This document shows positions 20,112 to 28,473 of a stretch of DNA of 64,000 bases, piece by piece. The notes beneath the pieces are model-generated. The model did not search any database. It was not told where the DNA came from and saw only the letters and a program-made list of their open reading frames with translations. The translations under genes were made by a program, and so were the position numbers. This DNA is from Bacillus safensis (GTDB lineage Bacteria > Bacillota > Bacilli > Bacillales > Bacillaceae). How positions within the stretch are numbered: the stretch's first letter is position 1; each line of letters begins with the position of its first letter. The DNA lies in assembly GCA_030159235.1 (NCBI GenBank), contig BSBG01000006.1, forward strand, positions 124,001-188,000, written 5' to 3'.

Positions 20112-20136
20112 GACCCCCCTCACCAACAAGGGGGTC
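20112..20136 (-). terminator. Terminator of the 20146 gene
   Basis: On the minus strand GACCCCC pairs with GGGGGTC, followed by five T. Confidence 0.8.
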
Positions 20137-20145
20137 ACCAACCAC

Positions 20146-20517
20146 TTACTCTACACTCTCCACAACCTCAAGGCTGTCCTCTGTTTCACCTATATAAATA
20201 GGGCCGTTTGCGTGGTCGATTCGGATTGGCCATTCGTATGGAATTTGAAGTCGTCTAGCAATGGCTCTCCAGAATTTTGTGGAATCCAATTCGAAGTCTT
20301 GGAAGTCTTTTAATAAGTCTTTGTAAGATGAGCCGTCAAATTGAATGTACATGTCTTGAAGGCGCATGAACGCGACATGTCTCACTTCTAGTGCTGCCGC
20401 AGCTTCCATCTCTTCTTCGGTTGCTTCTCCAATGATTGTACCTGCGGGCGGAAGCATGTCGTATACATTGAATTCCTCTTCTTCTTCGTGTGCTGCATTG
20501 TGCTGCTGATCTGACAT
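20146..20517 (-). CDS. Acidic conserved hypothetical protein
   Basis: A 123-residue soluble, strongly acidic protein of unrecognised family. The N-terminal 40 residues contain a run of five glutamates and an alanine/glutamate-rich helix. The middle is richer in aromatic and basic residues (KFWRAIARRLQIPYEWPIRI). No signal peptide or membrane segment is seen. AAGGAG precedes the ATG and a strong terminator follows, so it is a real single-gene unit. Function unknown. Confidence 0.7.
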   Translation of the reverse strand: MSDQQHNAAHEEEEEFNVYDMLPPAGTIIGEATEEEMEAAAALEVRHVAFMRLQDMYIQFDGSSYKDLLKDFQDFELDSTKFWRAIARRLQIPYEWPIRIDHANGPIYIGETEDSLEVVESVE

Positions 20518-20652
20518 TTTTCTTCACTCCTTCTTGTCTTCATCAAAATCTTATCCGTGCTTACTTCTATTATCGGAAGGAAAGGCGAAATGTGGAATGA
20601 AAAGAGGAGCCGATTCACAACACTTGCCTTTTTCCCTTGAATCGCCTATGAT

Positions 20653-20674
20653 CAATTACAGATATAAAAGGTCT
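20653..20674 (+). promoter_or_regulatory. Shared 22-bp motif upstream of the Rrf2 gene
   Basis: The motif starts CAATTACAGATAT and ends GTCT. A copy matching at 18 of 22 positions lies at 21148, upstream of the flavoprotein gene. Position before both genes suggests it is the operator of the Rrf2 protein. Confidence 0.55.
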
Positions 20675-20698
20675 ATAATAGATAGAAAGGAGCTTCTT

Positions 20699-21136
20699 AT
20701 GAAATATTCTAAAGCGACCAACTATGCGCTGCATACGATGGTGTTTTTAACTCTTGCGCCAAAGGGGAAAGCGATTGGCGTTGAGCCACTTGCTATGATG
20801 CAAGACCTTTCACCAACCTATTTATCCAAAATTTTAACAAAGCTTGTGAAGGCGGGATTGATTGAATCAACACCAGGTGCAAAGGGAGGGTACACCCTTA
20901 TCAAACGAAAGGAAGACATTTCGTTTTTGGATGTCATTCAGGCTGTAGAAGGGCAAACGAATTTATTTCGCTGCTTTTTAGAGCATGACTCCTTCATGCC
21001 TCATGATGGCTGTTTGATTGAACAAGTCATGCAGGATGTGGAAACGAAAATGCAGGAGACGTTAAGTCAAAAACGGTTAATTGATATTGCGAACCAAATT
21101 GAGCAGACAGAAAAAAATCCATTTTTCAACATGTGA
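20699..21136 (+). CDS. Rrf2-family transcriptional regulator
   Basis: A 145-residue winged-helix regulator of the Rrf2 family (relatives: NsrR, CymR, IscR). The start MKYSKATNYALHTMVFL and the recognition region LSPTYLSKILTKLVKAGLIES are diagnostic, and the wing GAKGGYTL is present. It has single cysteines (about 98 and 109) but not the three-cysteine iron-sulfur motif, so redox sensing through thiols is possible but not shown. The start at ATG 20699 follows AAAGGAG. It probably regulates the downstream flavoprotein, since both are preceded by the same motif. Confidence 0.85.
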   Translation: MKYSKATNYALHTMVFLTLAPKGKAIGVEPLAMMQDLSPTYLSKILTKLVKAGLIESTPGAKGGYTLIKRKEDISFLDVIQAVEGQTNLFRCFLEHDSFMPHDGCLIEQVMQDVETKMQETLSQKRLIDIANQIEQTEKNPFFNM

Positions 21137-21147
21137 TTTTTTTGAAC

Positions 21148-21169
21148 CAATTATAGATATTAAGAGTCT
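21148..21169 (+). promoter_or_regulatory. Shared 22-bp motif upstream of the flavoprotein gene
   Basis: Second copy of the motif found at 20653, beginning CAATTATAGATAT and ending AGTCT. It lies 33 bp before the TrxB-like gene. Confidence 0.55.
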
Positions 21170-21201
21170 TTAAAGTCTTGAATAAAAAAGGAGAGATTTA
21201 A

Positions 21202-22116
21202 ATGTTATTAGATTGTGCCATTATCGGAGGCGGGCCAGCCGGATTAAGTGCAGCACTTGTTGTGGGGCGAGGGAGAAAGCAGGTCATTGTATTTGATGAC
21301 GAGCTGCCAAGAAATCGAGTGACTCAGGAATCACATGGATTTATTACAAACGATGGAATGACACCGTTTGAGATCAGACAAGCGGGAGAGGCAGATCTTC
21401 AAAAATACCCTAATATCCAAATGAAACGAAGTAGAATTGTTGATATACAAAAGAAAGAGGAAAGCTTTACGTTACTGACACATGAGGGGGATACATTTGA
21501 AGCGAAAAAAATCATCTTGGCAACAGGACTTCAGGATATGCTGCCAAAGATCGAAGGAATTCATGATGTATACGGAAAAACGTTCTTTAGCTGTCCTTTC
21601 TGCGATGGATGGGAATTAAAGGACAAGGCACTCGCACTCATTGCAGAGAATCAAAGAATCATGCATATGGCTAAGCTTCTTTCCAATTGGACAAAGGATT
21701 TGATCGTGTTTACGAACGGGTACCAAGTGTTAACTGAAGAGGACAAGTCACTTCTGTCGGCACATTCTATTCAAGTGATTGATGTGCCCATTGTATCGAT
21801 GAATCATGACAATGGGCAGCTGGGTTCTCTTCAGCTTGCGAGTGGGGAGACAGTGAAAAGGGAAGGCGGATTTGTCGCAAGTGATTTCAAGCAGTCAACC
21901 CCTTTTGCTGAAAAACTAGGCTGTCAAATGACGAAAAATGGGGGCATTGAAACAGATATTCTTGGACGTACAACCGTCAGTGGGGTCTTTGCATGTGGTG
22001 ATAATTTAGGAGGTCCTGCTCAGTTAGTTATCGCAGCGGCTGCTGGTAGCCAGGCAGGAATGGGCGTCATTCATGAACTTGTGCAGGAAGAGTTTCAACA
22101 AAGAACATCTCTATAA
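21202..22116 (+). CDS. Thioredoxin-reductase-like FAD/NAD(P)H oxidoreductase
   Basis: A 304-residue class II pyridine-nucleotide disulfide oxidoreductase. It has the FAD-binding CAIIGGGPAGLSAALV at residue 5, a redox pair CPFC in FFSCPFCDGWE near 133, and the C-terminal FAD motif GVFACGDNLGGPAQLV near 260. The CPFC pair and the single-gene context separate it from TrxB, which has CAxC. It probably uses NAD(P)H to reduce a disulfide or a small electrophile. Control by the neighbouring Rrf2 protein is inferred from the shared upstream motif. Confidence 0.85.
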   Translation: MLLDCAIIGGGPAGLSAALVVGRGRKQVIVFDDELPRNRVTQESHGFITNDGMTPFEIRQAGEADLQKYPNIQMKRSRIVDIQKKEESFTLLTHEGDTFEAKKIILATGLQDMLPKIEGIHDVYGKTFFSCPFCDGWELKDKALALIAENQRIMHMAKLLSNWTKDLIVFTNGYQVLTEEDKSLLSAHSIQVIDVPIVSMNHDNGQLGSLQLASGETVKREGGFVASDFKQSTPFAEKLGCQMTKNGGIETDILGRTTVSGVFACGDNLGGPAQLVIAAAAGSQAGMGVIHELVQEEFQQRTSL

Positions 22117-22126
22117 AAAGAGATGT

Positions 22127-22231
22127 TCAGCGATGAGCGGTTTTCCGTTTTGCTAAGACGTGAGCAGTCCATTCAAAAAGTGCGTAGATGACAAAGAAGA
22201 TCAGAATCCAGCTGCTGACATCTGGTGGCAT
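22127..22231 (-). CDS. Small single-pass membrane protein, 34 residues
   Basis: A short ORF starting MPPDVSSWILIFF and ending in the basic tail AKRKTAHR. It has one hydrophobic helix of about 15 residues and a positively charged C terminus, which fits a small inner-membrane protein with the C terminus inside. AGGTGA lies about 10 nt before the ATG. No family is recognised, and the stop lies within a hairpin shared with the flavoprotein gene's 3' end. Confidence 0.5.
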   Translation of the reverse strand: MPPDVSSWILIFFVIYALFEWTAHVLAKRKTAHR

Positions 22232-22435
22232 GAATGATGTTCACCTGATCAAGTCCAGACTGTATCCACATGGTGATCAGAGCTGTAAGGAACACTTGTA
22301 AAAACCTTGTTGATGTTTTCAATTGGTCAAAACTCCATATATTTCCATCCTATAATAAATGACAGTTTATTTCCAAATGTTTTTCCGTAAGTTTCAACGG
22401 TAAAATAAGAAATAAACCCAATGAAAGGAAAGCAA

Positions 22436-23083
22436 ATGAGCGATCAAACCAATATATTTTTAAAAAATCATTTTCCTGATCTTATCCTCACGCCGCCGCT
22501 TTTTTATGGGTGGCCTTTTGGGCTTCGATTTGAAGTGGCAGATTGGTCATTAGGAAAAGAATCGGTTGTATTAGAAAAAGCGGGAGAGCGTGCTTTAGAG
22601 ATTGTGAAATATACTTTTGATCCAGAAGACGAGATGCTGCTTGTAACGGATGTGTATACAGAACATGAACATGAATTAACGAAGCGTAAGCTCTTGGTTT
22701 ATCAGAAATATGTCAATTGGAAAATGCGTTACCGATTGCGTCATGAGCTTTTGACCTATGTACACCCAGAAATAGAAGAGATCATGAAGTTAGAGCGGTT
22801 TACTATCAACTGCCGTCTGCGAGATATTCGATTGCGCCCTTTGCTTCATGCGATATGCCAAGAAGGTTTTTTTACACCAAATCAGATTTTGAAGGGAAGA
22901 CTGGGGTATGAAATCTATCTCATCAATCTCTCTAAAAAGATGATTTTTCACTTATATGATGATCGAGGCTGTGATCTCATTGCGGCAGATGCTGAGCGTC
23001 TACGTCCAGTCTATGAGGGTTTACAGCACTGGCTATTAGATTATGATCGCGCTCAGATGGACGGGCTGTTTGCAGCCAAATAA
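22436..23083 (+). CDS. DUF3885-like protein
   Basis: A 215-residue protein that resembles DUF3885 (recognition by pattern, not by search): an N-terminal LRFEVADW segment, a central region rich in tyrosine and charged residues, and the C-terminal YHLYDDRGCDLI-type stretch (here MIFHLYDDRGCDLIAAD). No membrane segments. ATG at 22436 is used because AAAGGAAAG lies just before it. Function unknown. The gene ends in the terminator that carries repeat copy 2. Confidence 0.65.
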   Translation: MSDQTNIFLKNHFPDLILTPPLFYGWPFGLRFEVADWSLGKESVVLEKAGERALEIVKYTFDPEDEMLLVTDVYTEHEHELTKRKLLVYQKYVNWKMRYRLRHELLTYVHPEIEEIMKLERFTINCRLRDIRLRPLLHAICQEGFFTPNQILKGRLGYEIYLINLSKKMIFHLYDDRGCDLIAADAERLRPVYEGLQHWLLDYDRAQMDGLFAAK

Positions 23084-23086
23084 GAA

Positions 23087-23113
23087 AAACCGCACTTTCG
23101 ACAAGTACGGTTT
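23087..23113 (+). terminator. Left terminator copy flanking repeat 2
   Basis: A hairpin AAACCGCACTT / AAGTACGGTTT. The same 27-bp sequence, with one change, recurs at 23289-23314 on the other side of the repeat, followed there by a T run. Confidence 0.8.
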
Positions 23114-23288
23114 CAGCGCGTAGACAAACCCTCGCATTCGGTGTCAGGCCTGCGCGCCGGTACTCACGAATGTCAAATTCGCTCCGTTCCGGTGCTCGTC
23201 CTTCCTAGACTGCAAAGGTTTTCTATCACGCTGAAAAGAAGACAAAGGGCTAAAATCAAGAACATTTTAGCACTTTGTCAACAATCTG
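23114..23288 (+). repeat. Dispersed terminator-associated repeat, copy 2
   Basis: About 175 bp, closely similar to copies at 14209 and 54180, starting CAGCGCGTAGACAAACCC and ending CAACAATCTG. It keeps the bounding inverted repeat and the hairpin GACAAAGGGCTAAAAT / ATTTTAGCACTTTGTC. Flanked by near-identical 27-bp terminator hairpins, so it looks inserted with duplication of the terminator. Confidence 0.88.
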
Positions 23289-23319
23289 AAACCGCACTTT
23301 CGACAAGTGCGGTTTCTTT

Positions 23320-24648
23320 TTATGCTTCTACTTTATTGAAGAACTGTGGCAAATATTCTTTGTGTGCTTCGAGCATTTCATCTAGGATGCTTTTTGCAAC
23401 GGCATCTGATGGGACAAGCGGGTTGATGGTCATTGCGACAAGGGCTGTGTTGTAATCGCCTGTCACGGCTGCTTCAGCGGCTACACGTTCAAAGGATTTA
23501 ATTTGAGAAATGAGTCCTTTGACAGCGACCGGCATTTCACCAACAGCGATTGGTTTAGGACCGTCTTTTGTGATAACGCAGTTGAGTTCAACGGCAGAAT
23601 CATTTGGAATGTCACTGATGGCGCCATTGTTAATCGTGTTGACAGGCTGAATATCATGCTTGTCGTTATAAATGGATGCAATCAAGTTACACGCCGCATC
23701 ACTGTAATAGGCACCGCCTCGTTTTTCAAGCTGCGGCGGCTTGATATCAAGATCAGGGTCTTTGTAAAGCTCGAACAAGTCATTTTCTAATGCACGAACG
23801 ACTTCTGCACGAGTTCCTTCGTTTGCTGCTGCTTTCTTTTCTTCAGCCAGCATATCACTTGTTTTGTAGTAGTAGCGGTGATATGGACAAGGAATAACGC
23901 CAAGTCCTTTTAAGAAATCTGCATCCCACGGAATCGCTTGAATGTTGTTCATCGACATGCTGGAGTTTGGATCAGCCATGTCTTCAATGACTTGATCCAT
24001 GATGCTTTTGCCATCTAAGAATACATTGAGTCCAAAGACCATATGGTTTAATCCAGCAAAGCCGACTTCGACTCTGCTTGCATCGACATCAAGTCCTTTG
24101 GCGATTCCCATGCGAATACCGATCGGCACGTTACATAAGCCAACGACTTTGCGATGGTTTGTATAGCGAAGAACGGCTTCTGTGACCATACCAGCTGGGT
24201 TTGTGAAGTTTACTAGCCATGCATCTGGACACAGCTCTTCAATATCTTTGACAATATCAAGAATGACAGGAATGGTGCGAAGTCCTTTGAATAGACCTCC
24301 TGGACCATTTGTTTCTTGACCAATGACATCATATTTTAAAGGAATGCGTTCATCCTTCATACGTGCTTCAAGAAGTCCGACACGGAATTGTGTTGTGACA
24401 AAATCTGCGCCTGCTAGCGCTTTCCTGCGATCTAATGTTAAATGAACCTCGATTGGAAGTCCTGCTTTTTTGACCATTCGTTTTGCAAGGTCTCCGACGA
24501 TCTCAAGCTTTTCTTTTCCAGCTTCAATATCGACAAGCCAAAGCTCGGTAATCGGAAATTCATCGTACCGTTTAATGAACCCTTCGACAAGCTCGGGTGT
24601 ATAGCTTGATCCTCCGCCAATTGTGACAACCTTTAATCCTTTTGCCAT
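23320..24648 (-). CDS. licH: 6-phospho-beta-glucosidase LicH (GH4)
   Basis: A 442-residue glycoside hydrolase family 4 enzyme needing NAD+ and a divalent metal. It hydrolyses 6-phospho-beta-glucosides made by PTS uptake of cellobiose or lichenan oligosaccharides. The NAD motif VTIGGGSSYTPEL is at the N terminus, VNFTNPAG near residue 150 and the metal-site LCNVPIG near 170; sequence and length match B. subtilis LicH. The start is ATG 24648 after GGAGGTG, because the GTG at 24657 lies inside that site. No lic PTS genes are adjacent; a divergent RpiR regulator is. Confidence 0.92.
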   Translation of the reverse strand: MAKGLKVVTIGGGSSYTPELVEGFIKRYDEFPITELWLVDIEAGKEKLEIVGDLAKRMVKKAGLPIEVHLTLDRRKALAGADFVTTQFRVGLLEARMKDERIPLKYDVIGQETNGPGGLFKGLRTIPVILDIVKDIEELCPDAWLVNFTNPAGMVTEAVLRYTNHRKVVGLCNVPIGIRMGIAKGLDVDASRVEVGFAGLNHMVFGLNVFLDGKSIMDQVIEDMADPNSSMSMNNIQAIPWDADFLKGLGVIPCPYHRYYYKTSDMLAEEKKAAANEGTRAEVVRALENDLFELYKDPDLDIKPPQLEKRGGAYYSDAACNLIASIYNDKHDIQPVNTINNGAISDIPNDSAVELNCVITKDGPKPIAVGEMPVAVKGLISQIKSFERVAAEAAVTGDYNTALVAMTINPLVPSDAVAKSILDEMLEAHKEYLPQFFNKVEA

Positions 24649-24853
24649 GTTCTGCACCTCCGAATAATGTAACGCGCAATGTTATAATAGAGAAAAGCCA
24701 ATTCTTTTTCTTTTGTTTGTACATCTATAGCTTATCGTGAGAGCATCTAGTGCGTAAATGACTTCAGCGTCTTTAGGCAAGGGTGTCTCATTTAGAGATT
24801 TGTTACATAAAAGAAACACATTGTGACATGTTGTTGGAGAAAGGGGAAGTCAG

Positions 24854-25585
24854 ATGTTTTCAAGTGAGGTTATTTCCAGCTTTAATGAACTAGAAAGCGC
24901 TCTATATCGATATATCATGGAAAACAGTGAAAAGGTCGTGTATATGAGAATTCGGGACCTTGCAGATGCTGCACATATTTCCACTTCGTCTGTCCTTCGC
25001 TTTTGCCGAAAAGTAAATTGTGAAGGCTTTTCAGAGTTTAAAGTGAAGCTCAAAATGTATTTAGAATCAGAGCAGACACCTTCTTTAAAAAGCACACAGC
25101 ACTTTCTCTATGAATTTATCGAACGAACACTGAAAGGCGACTTTGAGGGGAAAATTAAGGAGGCAGCGAAGCTCATTGCTGAGGCAAAAAATGTGCTGTT
25201 TATCGGGACTGGCAGTTCTGGCATTTTGGCACAGTATGGGGCGAGGTACTTTTCAAGTCTTGAGAAATTTTCATTTTACATCAATGATCCGTTTTTCCCG
25301 ATGAATATGCAGTATTTAGACAATAGTGTCACCATTGTGTTGTCTGTATCAGGAGAGAACAGTATTACGATCGATCATATTTCGAAGTTGAAAAGAGAAG
25401 GCAGTAAGATCATTAGTATTACTAACAATCAGCACTGCACGATTTCGCGCATTTCAGATTTAAATATTGCGTATTATGTCACAGATGAGCGGGTACATAG
25501 AGCCAATATCACGACACAGACGCCAGTTGTGTATATTTTAGAAGCGATGGCCCGTGATATGTTCGTGATGTTAAAGGAAAAGTAA
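24854..25585 (+). CDS. RpiR/MurR-family regulator
   Basis: A 243-residue regulator with an N-terminal RpiR helix-turn-helix (LADAAHISTSSVLRFCRKVNCEGFSEFK, quoted in part: HISTSSVLRFCRK) and a C-terminal SIS sugar-phosphate-binding domain (LFIGTGSSGILAQYGARYF near 115). Such proteins sense phosphosugars. Divergence from licH over a 205-bp spacer makes control of licH by a 6-phosphoglucoside the simplest model. In B. subtilis the lic operon is instead controlled by LicR, so this is a different arrangement. Confidence 0.85.
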   Translation: MFSSEVISSFNELESALYRYIMENSEKVVYMRIRDLADAAHISTSSVLRFCRKVNCEGFSEFKVKLKMYLESEQTPSLKSTQHFLYEFIERTLKGDFEGKIKEAAKLIAEAKNVLFIGTGSSGILAQYGARYFSSLEKFSFYINDPFFPMNMQYLDNSVTIVLSVSGENSITIDHISKLKREGSKIISITNNQHCTISRISDLNIAYYVTDERVHRANITTQTPVVYILEAMARDMFVMLKEK

Positions 25586-25602
25586 AAGAGCCGCTGCATG
25601 AA

Positions 25603-26802
25603 TCAGCTGCTCTTTTTTTTCTGCCTTATAAAAGCGAGGATGGCAATACCGGAACAGACGAGCACAAACAGACCACCTAGCAAATACACAGATCTCGCTC
25701 CGAATGCATCCGCAATTAATCCAACAAAGAAAATAGATAAACCAACAGATACAGAAGAAAGGACGTAGTGAGCCGAATACACTTTTGATAAATCACGTAC
25801 TGGCGTTTCCATTTGGAGAATGGTTTGCTGCGAAACATCCCTTATTTGATAGGCAGGCCCCATCAAAATACAAAGCAGCAACGCAAGCCATGGCTGGCTG
25901 TTCAGCGAAAATAGAATGGTCAGCACTGCATAAATGAATGAGCCTGCTGCCATAAAAAGGAGTAGCTGCTTTTGAATAAACTGACTCATCCAAGCTGCCA
26001 AGAGTCCGCCTATAATGGCACCTGTATAATAGGCCGCATTGATAAATCCCCACCATTCCTCACCTTCCTTTAAATCATGTGTGACAAAGGCAAGTGTAAT
26101 CGCCCCAATCCACACAGCACCTGCTATATTTTCACAAACATCCATGAAGGTCAGGGTGCGAATCGTTTTGTTTTTCCAGATGATCGTCCAGCCATCCTTG
26201 AAGCTGTTCATCTTATTTGCTTTTCGAACCGTGTCTTCTTGCTTGAGAAGCGGAAAAACAGGGATGAAAAATAGATAAGACAACACAATCATGAAACAAG
26301 TAATCCACATTAAATAAAGTGGACCAATCAGCAATACGAGCATTCCAGTGAACGAATAACCGGCGATTTGAACGATTTGATGAAAAATGGAGGCTGTACT
26401 GTTCGCTTTCACAAGCTGATTTGCTGGCACAAGCATTGGCATGATCGCCTGTAATAAAGGACTGATGAACCCTCCTGTGATGGAAATCAAAATGAGCGCA
26501 CTAAACAGCCAGATCATATGCTGCTGAAAGAAATGAAATTGGGTCGTGAACACGACGAGCATCCCAAGACGTAAAAGCGGGACCCATTTCAATAGACGAT
26601 CTGCTTTTAAATGATCGGTCAAAACAGGAGAGATGAGTCCAGCCAATAGCTGACAAAGCGTTCTTATCAGTGGAAATACAGCGGCATAGGCAACAGATTG
26701 TGTATCTTGATAGATGATAAACGTGATCGTCATGACAAATAGAATATCACTCAGCATGAGAAGGCTTTTACTGCCTGTATAACACCAAAACTTGTTTCCC
26801 AT
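25603..26802 (-). CDS. MFS transporter
   Basis: A 399-residue major facilitator protein with about 12 membrane helices. It resembles the enterobactin-exporter-like/MefA branch of MFS drug exporters. The start is ATG 26802 (MGNKFWCY) with an AAAGGGAG site; the frame stays open upstream to 27006 but that stretch lacks a binding site and overlaps the divergent promoter. Divergent from the YbaK-type gene and convergent with the RpiR gene. Substrate unknown. Confidence 0.8.
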   Translation of the reverse strand: MGNKFWCYTGSKSLLMLSDILFVMTITFIIYQDTQSVAYAAVFPLIRTLCQLLAGLISPVLTDHLKADRLLKWVPLLRLGMLVVFTTQFHFFQQHMIWLFSALILISITGGFISPLLQAIMPMLVPANQLVKANSTASIFHQIVQIAGYSFTGMLVLLIGPLYLMWITCFMIVLSYLFFIPVFPLLKQEDTVRKANKMNSFKDGWTIIWKNKTIRTLTFMDVCENIAGAVWIGAITLAFVTHDLKEGEEWWGFINAAYYTGAIIGGLLAAWMSQFIQKQLLLFMAAGSFIYAVLTILFSLNSQPWLALLLCILMGPAYQIRDVSQQTILQMETPVRDLSKVYSAHYVLSSVSVGLSIFFVGLIADAFGARSVYLLGGLFVLVCSGIAILAFIRQKKKSS

Positions 26803-26947
26803 AACAAACTCGCTCCCTTTCAAAAACAAGTTCAGTATAGCATGGTGATGCAGTGTCCGGAGGCTTTCCATTGAAAAATACATCTTAAGGATGAGAGGAT
26901 TGTGATAAGCTAAATGAAAGACATTGTAAGGAAAGGGGTTCAATCCA

Positions 26948-27427
26948 TTGAGAACATTACCAGCACATGATTTTTTGGACAAACACGGCATTCCGTATGA
27001 GATCAAAACATTTTCTTCCGAAACAGAGAAGGGAGCAGCAAATGTAGCGGCAGCCCTTGGTTTTCGTGAAAGACAAATGATTAAAACCTTGATCTTTGAA
27101 ACAGGGGAGGGGGAGCAGCTGCTTGTGATGGTTGGTGCTGACCAGCATATTAAATCAGGGAAGCTTAAGAAAGCAGCCGGCTCCCGTAATATTAAAATGG
27201 CATCACCGGAGAAGGTTCTTGAAGTGACGGGCTATCGAATTGGCTCGATTCCGCCGTTTTGCTGGCAGCCAGAAGGGTTCCGTACTATCATCGAAGCTTC
27301 GTTATTAGAAGAAGAAGTATTAGGCGTTGGAGCAGGCGAATGGGGAAATGAAATTCTCATCACGCCAGAACAATTAGTGAAAGCCTCAAAGGCTGTACCG
27401 TTCGACATCGTGCAGCCAGCCGAATAG
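26948..27427 (+). CDS. YbaK/ProX-family aminoacyl-tRNA deacylase-like protein
   Basis: A 159-residue YbaK/EbsC fold protein. Members hydrolyse mischarged aminoacyl-tRNA in trans, such as Cys-tRNA(Pro) or Ala-tRNA(Pro). The pattern ANVAAALGFRERQMIKTLIF, then MVGADQHIKSGKLKKAAG and VTGYRIGSIPPF, is typical. The start is a TTG 9 nt after GGAAAGGGG. It forms its own unit, with a strong terminator shared with the convergent LysR gene. Confidence 0.8.
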   Translation: MRTLPAHDFLDKHGIPYEIKTFSSETEKGAANVAAALGFRERQMIKTLIFETGEGEQLLVMVGADQHIKSGKLKKAAGSRNIKMASPEKVLEVTGYRIGSIPPFCWQPEGFRTIIEASLLEEEVLGVGAGEWGNEILITPEQLVKASKAVPFDIVQPAE

Positions 27428-27462
27428 AAAAAAGTGCCTGCTTTATAAGCGGGCACTTTTTT
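27428..27462 (+). terminator. Bidirectional terminator
   Basis: AAAAAAGTGCCTGC pairs with GCGGGCACTTTTTT, so T runs are present on both strands, between convergent genes. Confidence 0.88.
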
Positions 27463-28369
27463 AGTTTGCATCAGGCGTTGTAAATGGACCGATATCTTTC
27501 ATTTGTAAGAAGGCATCCACGGTTTTATTTTCTTCAAGATCATTCGCTCGTTTGCACACAACAACGGGTCTGACGATCTCAATGTCTTCAATATACACGC
27601 GCCCAATTTCTTCCCGTTTGAGACTGCCTTGAACCGCATCACGGGGAACAAGTGTGATACCATAACCAGCTTTGATCATTTGAATCGCTTCATGAACACC
27701 GCTGAATTGTAAATCAACGGTCGGTTTTTTGATTCCTTTTGAGGTGAAAAGAGAGAAGAGCTTATCTCTTGTTGAACTGCCTTCTTCACGCATCAAAAAG
27801 GGCTCCTGGCTGAGGCGCTCTAGCGGGACGGTTTTTCCGTTTAACGGATGGTCCGCTGGGACAATAAAGTCATAGCTTAAATTCGTCAAATGAGAGGTGA
27901 GAATCTCTTCGTGATGCAGATCCTCAATCACAGCGATGGCGACATCTGATTTATATTGAAGCAGGCTCTCTATGACCTGAGCGGAGTTTCCGCTTTTTAA
28001 TTCAATTTCAGTCTGCGGTGATGATGTTTTAAAAGCAGCGAGCCAATCAGGTAGTAAAAAGTTGAGTGGGACGTAGGTAGAAGCTATACGGAGCCGCCCC
28101 TTTTTTCCATTTTGTAAAAGTGTGATCTGATATTCTACTTCCTTTTCAGCCTCGAACACTTGTCTGGCATAAGGGTATAGAATTTTCCCCATTTCCGTAA
28201 GTGTAATCCCTCTTCCATCTCGTTTGAAAAGACGGAAACCGATTTCTCGTTCAATGCTTCTAAGCTGAGCTGTCACAGCTGGCTGTGTCAAAGAGAGCAC
28301 GTCTGCTGTTTGTGTAACACTTTTTGTCTCTGCGACCTTTGCAAAAATCCGAAGGGCATGTAAATTCAA
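27461..28369 (-). CDS. LysR-family transcriptional regulator
   Basis: A 302-residue LysR-type regulator. The N-terminal helix-turn-helix reads LRIFAKVAETKSVTQTADVL and LTQPAVTAQLRSIEREIG, followed by a periplasmic-binding-like effector domain that begins near residue 88. The TTG at 28369 is preferred because AGGTGG lies 7 nt upstream. It is divergent from an MFS transporter gene at 28474 and probably controls it. Effector unknown. Confidence 0.85.
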   Translation of the reverse strand: MNLHALRIFAKVAETKSVTQTADVLSLTQPAVTAQLRSIEREIGFRLFKRDGRGITLTEMGKILYPYARQVFEAEKEVEYQITLLQNGKKGRLRIASTYVPLNFLLPDWLAAFKTSSPQTEIELKSGNSAQVIESLLQYKSDVAIAVIEDLHHEEILTSHLTNLSYDFIVPADHPLNGKTVPLERLSQEPFLMREEGSSTRDKLFSLFTSKGIKKPTVDLQFSGVHEAIQMIKAGYGITLVPRDAVQGSLKREEIGRVYIEDIEIVRPVVVCKRANDLEENKTVDAFLQMKDIGPFTTPDAN

Positions 28370-28473
28370 CTTCACACCACCTATCAATTATTTTGATGGT
28401 TTAATTAGAAACATTCATTAGATTTATTATAAGGCATCCTTTATCGTAAAGATAGCGAAGGGGGAAGGGAAAA

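Noticed and set aside
23141..23455. ORF of 104 codons running through repeat copy 2 (similar one at 54165-54395)
   Set aside because: Its frame follows the dispersed repeat and ends in the licH antisense; no binding site, and the frame is not kept at copy 1.
24658..24853. cre box or antiterminator upstream of licH
   Set aside because: No sequence near the cre consensus and no RAT hairpin seen in the divergent spacer.
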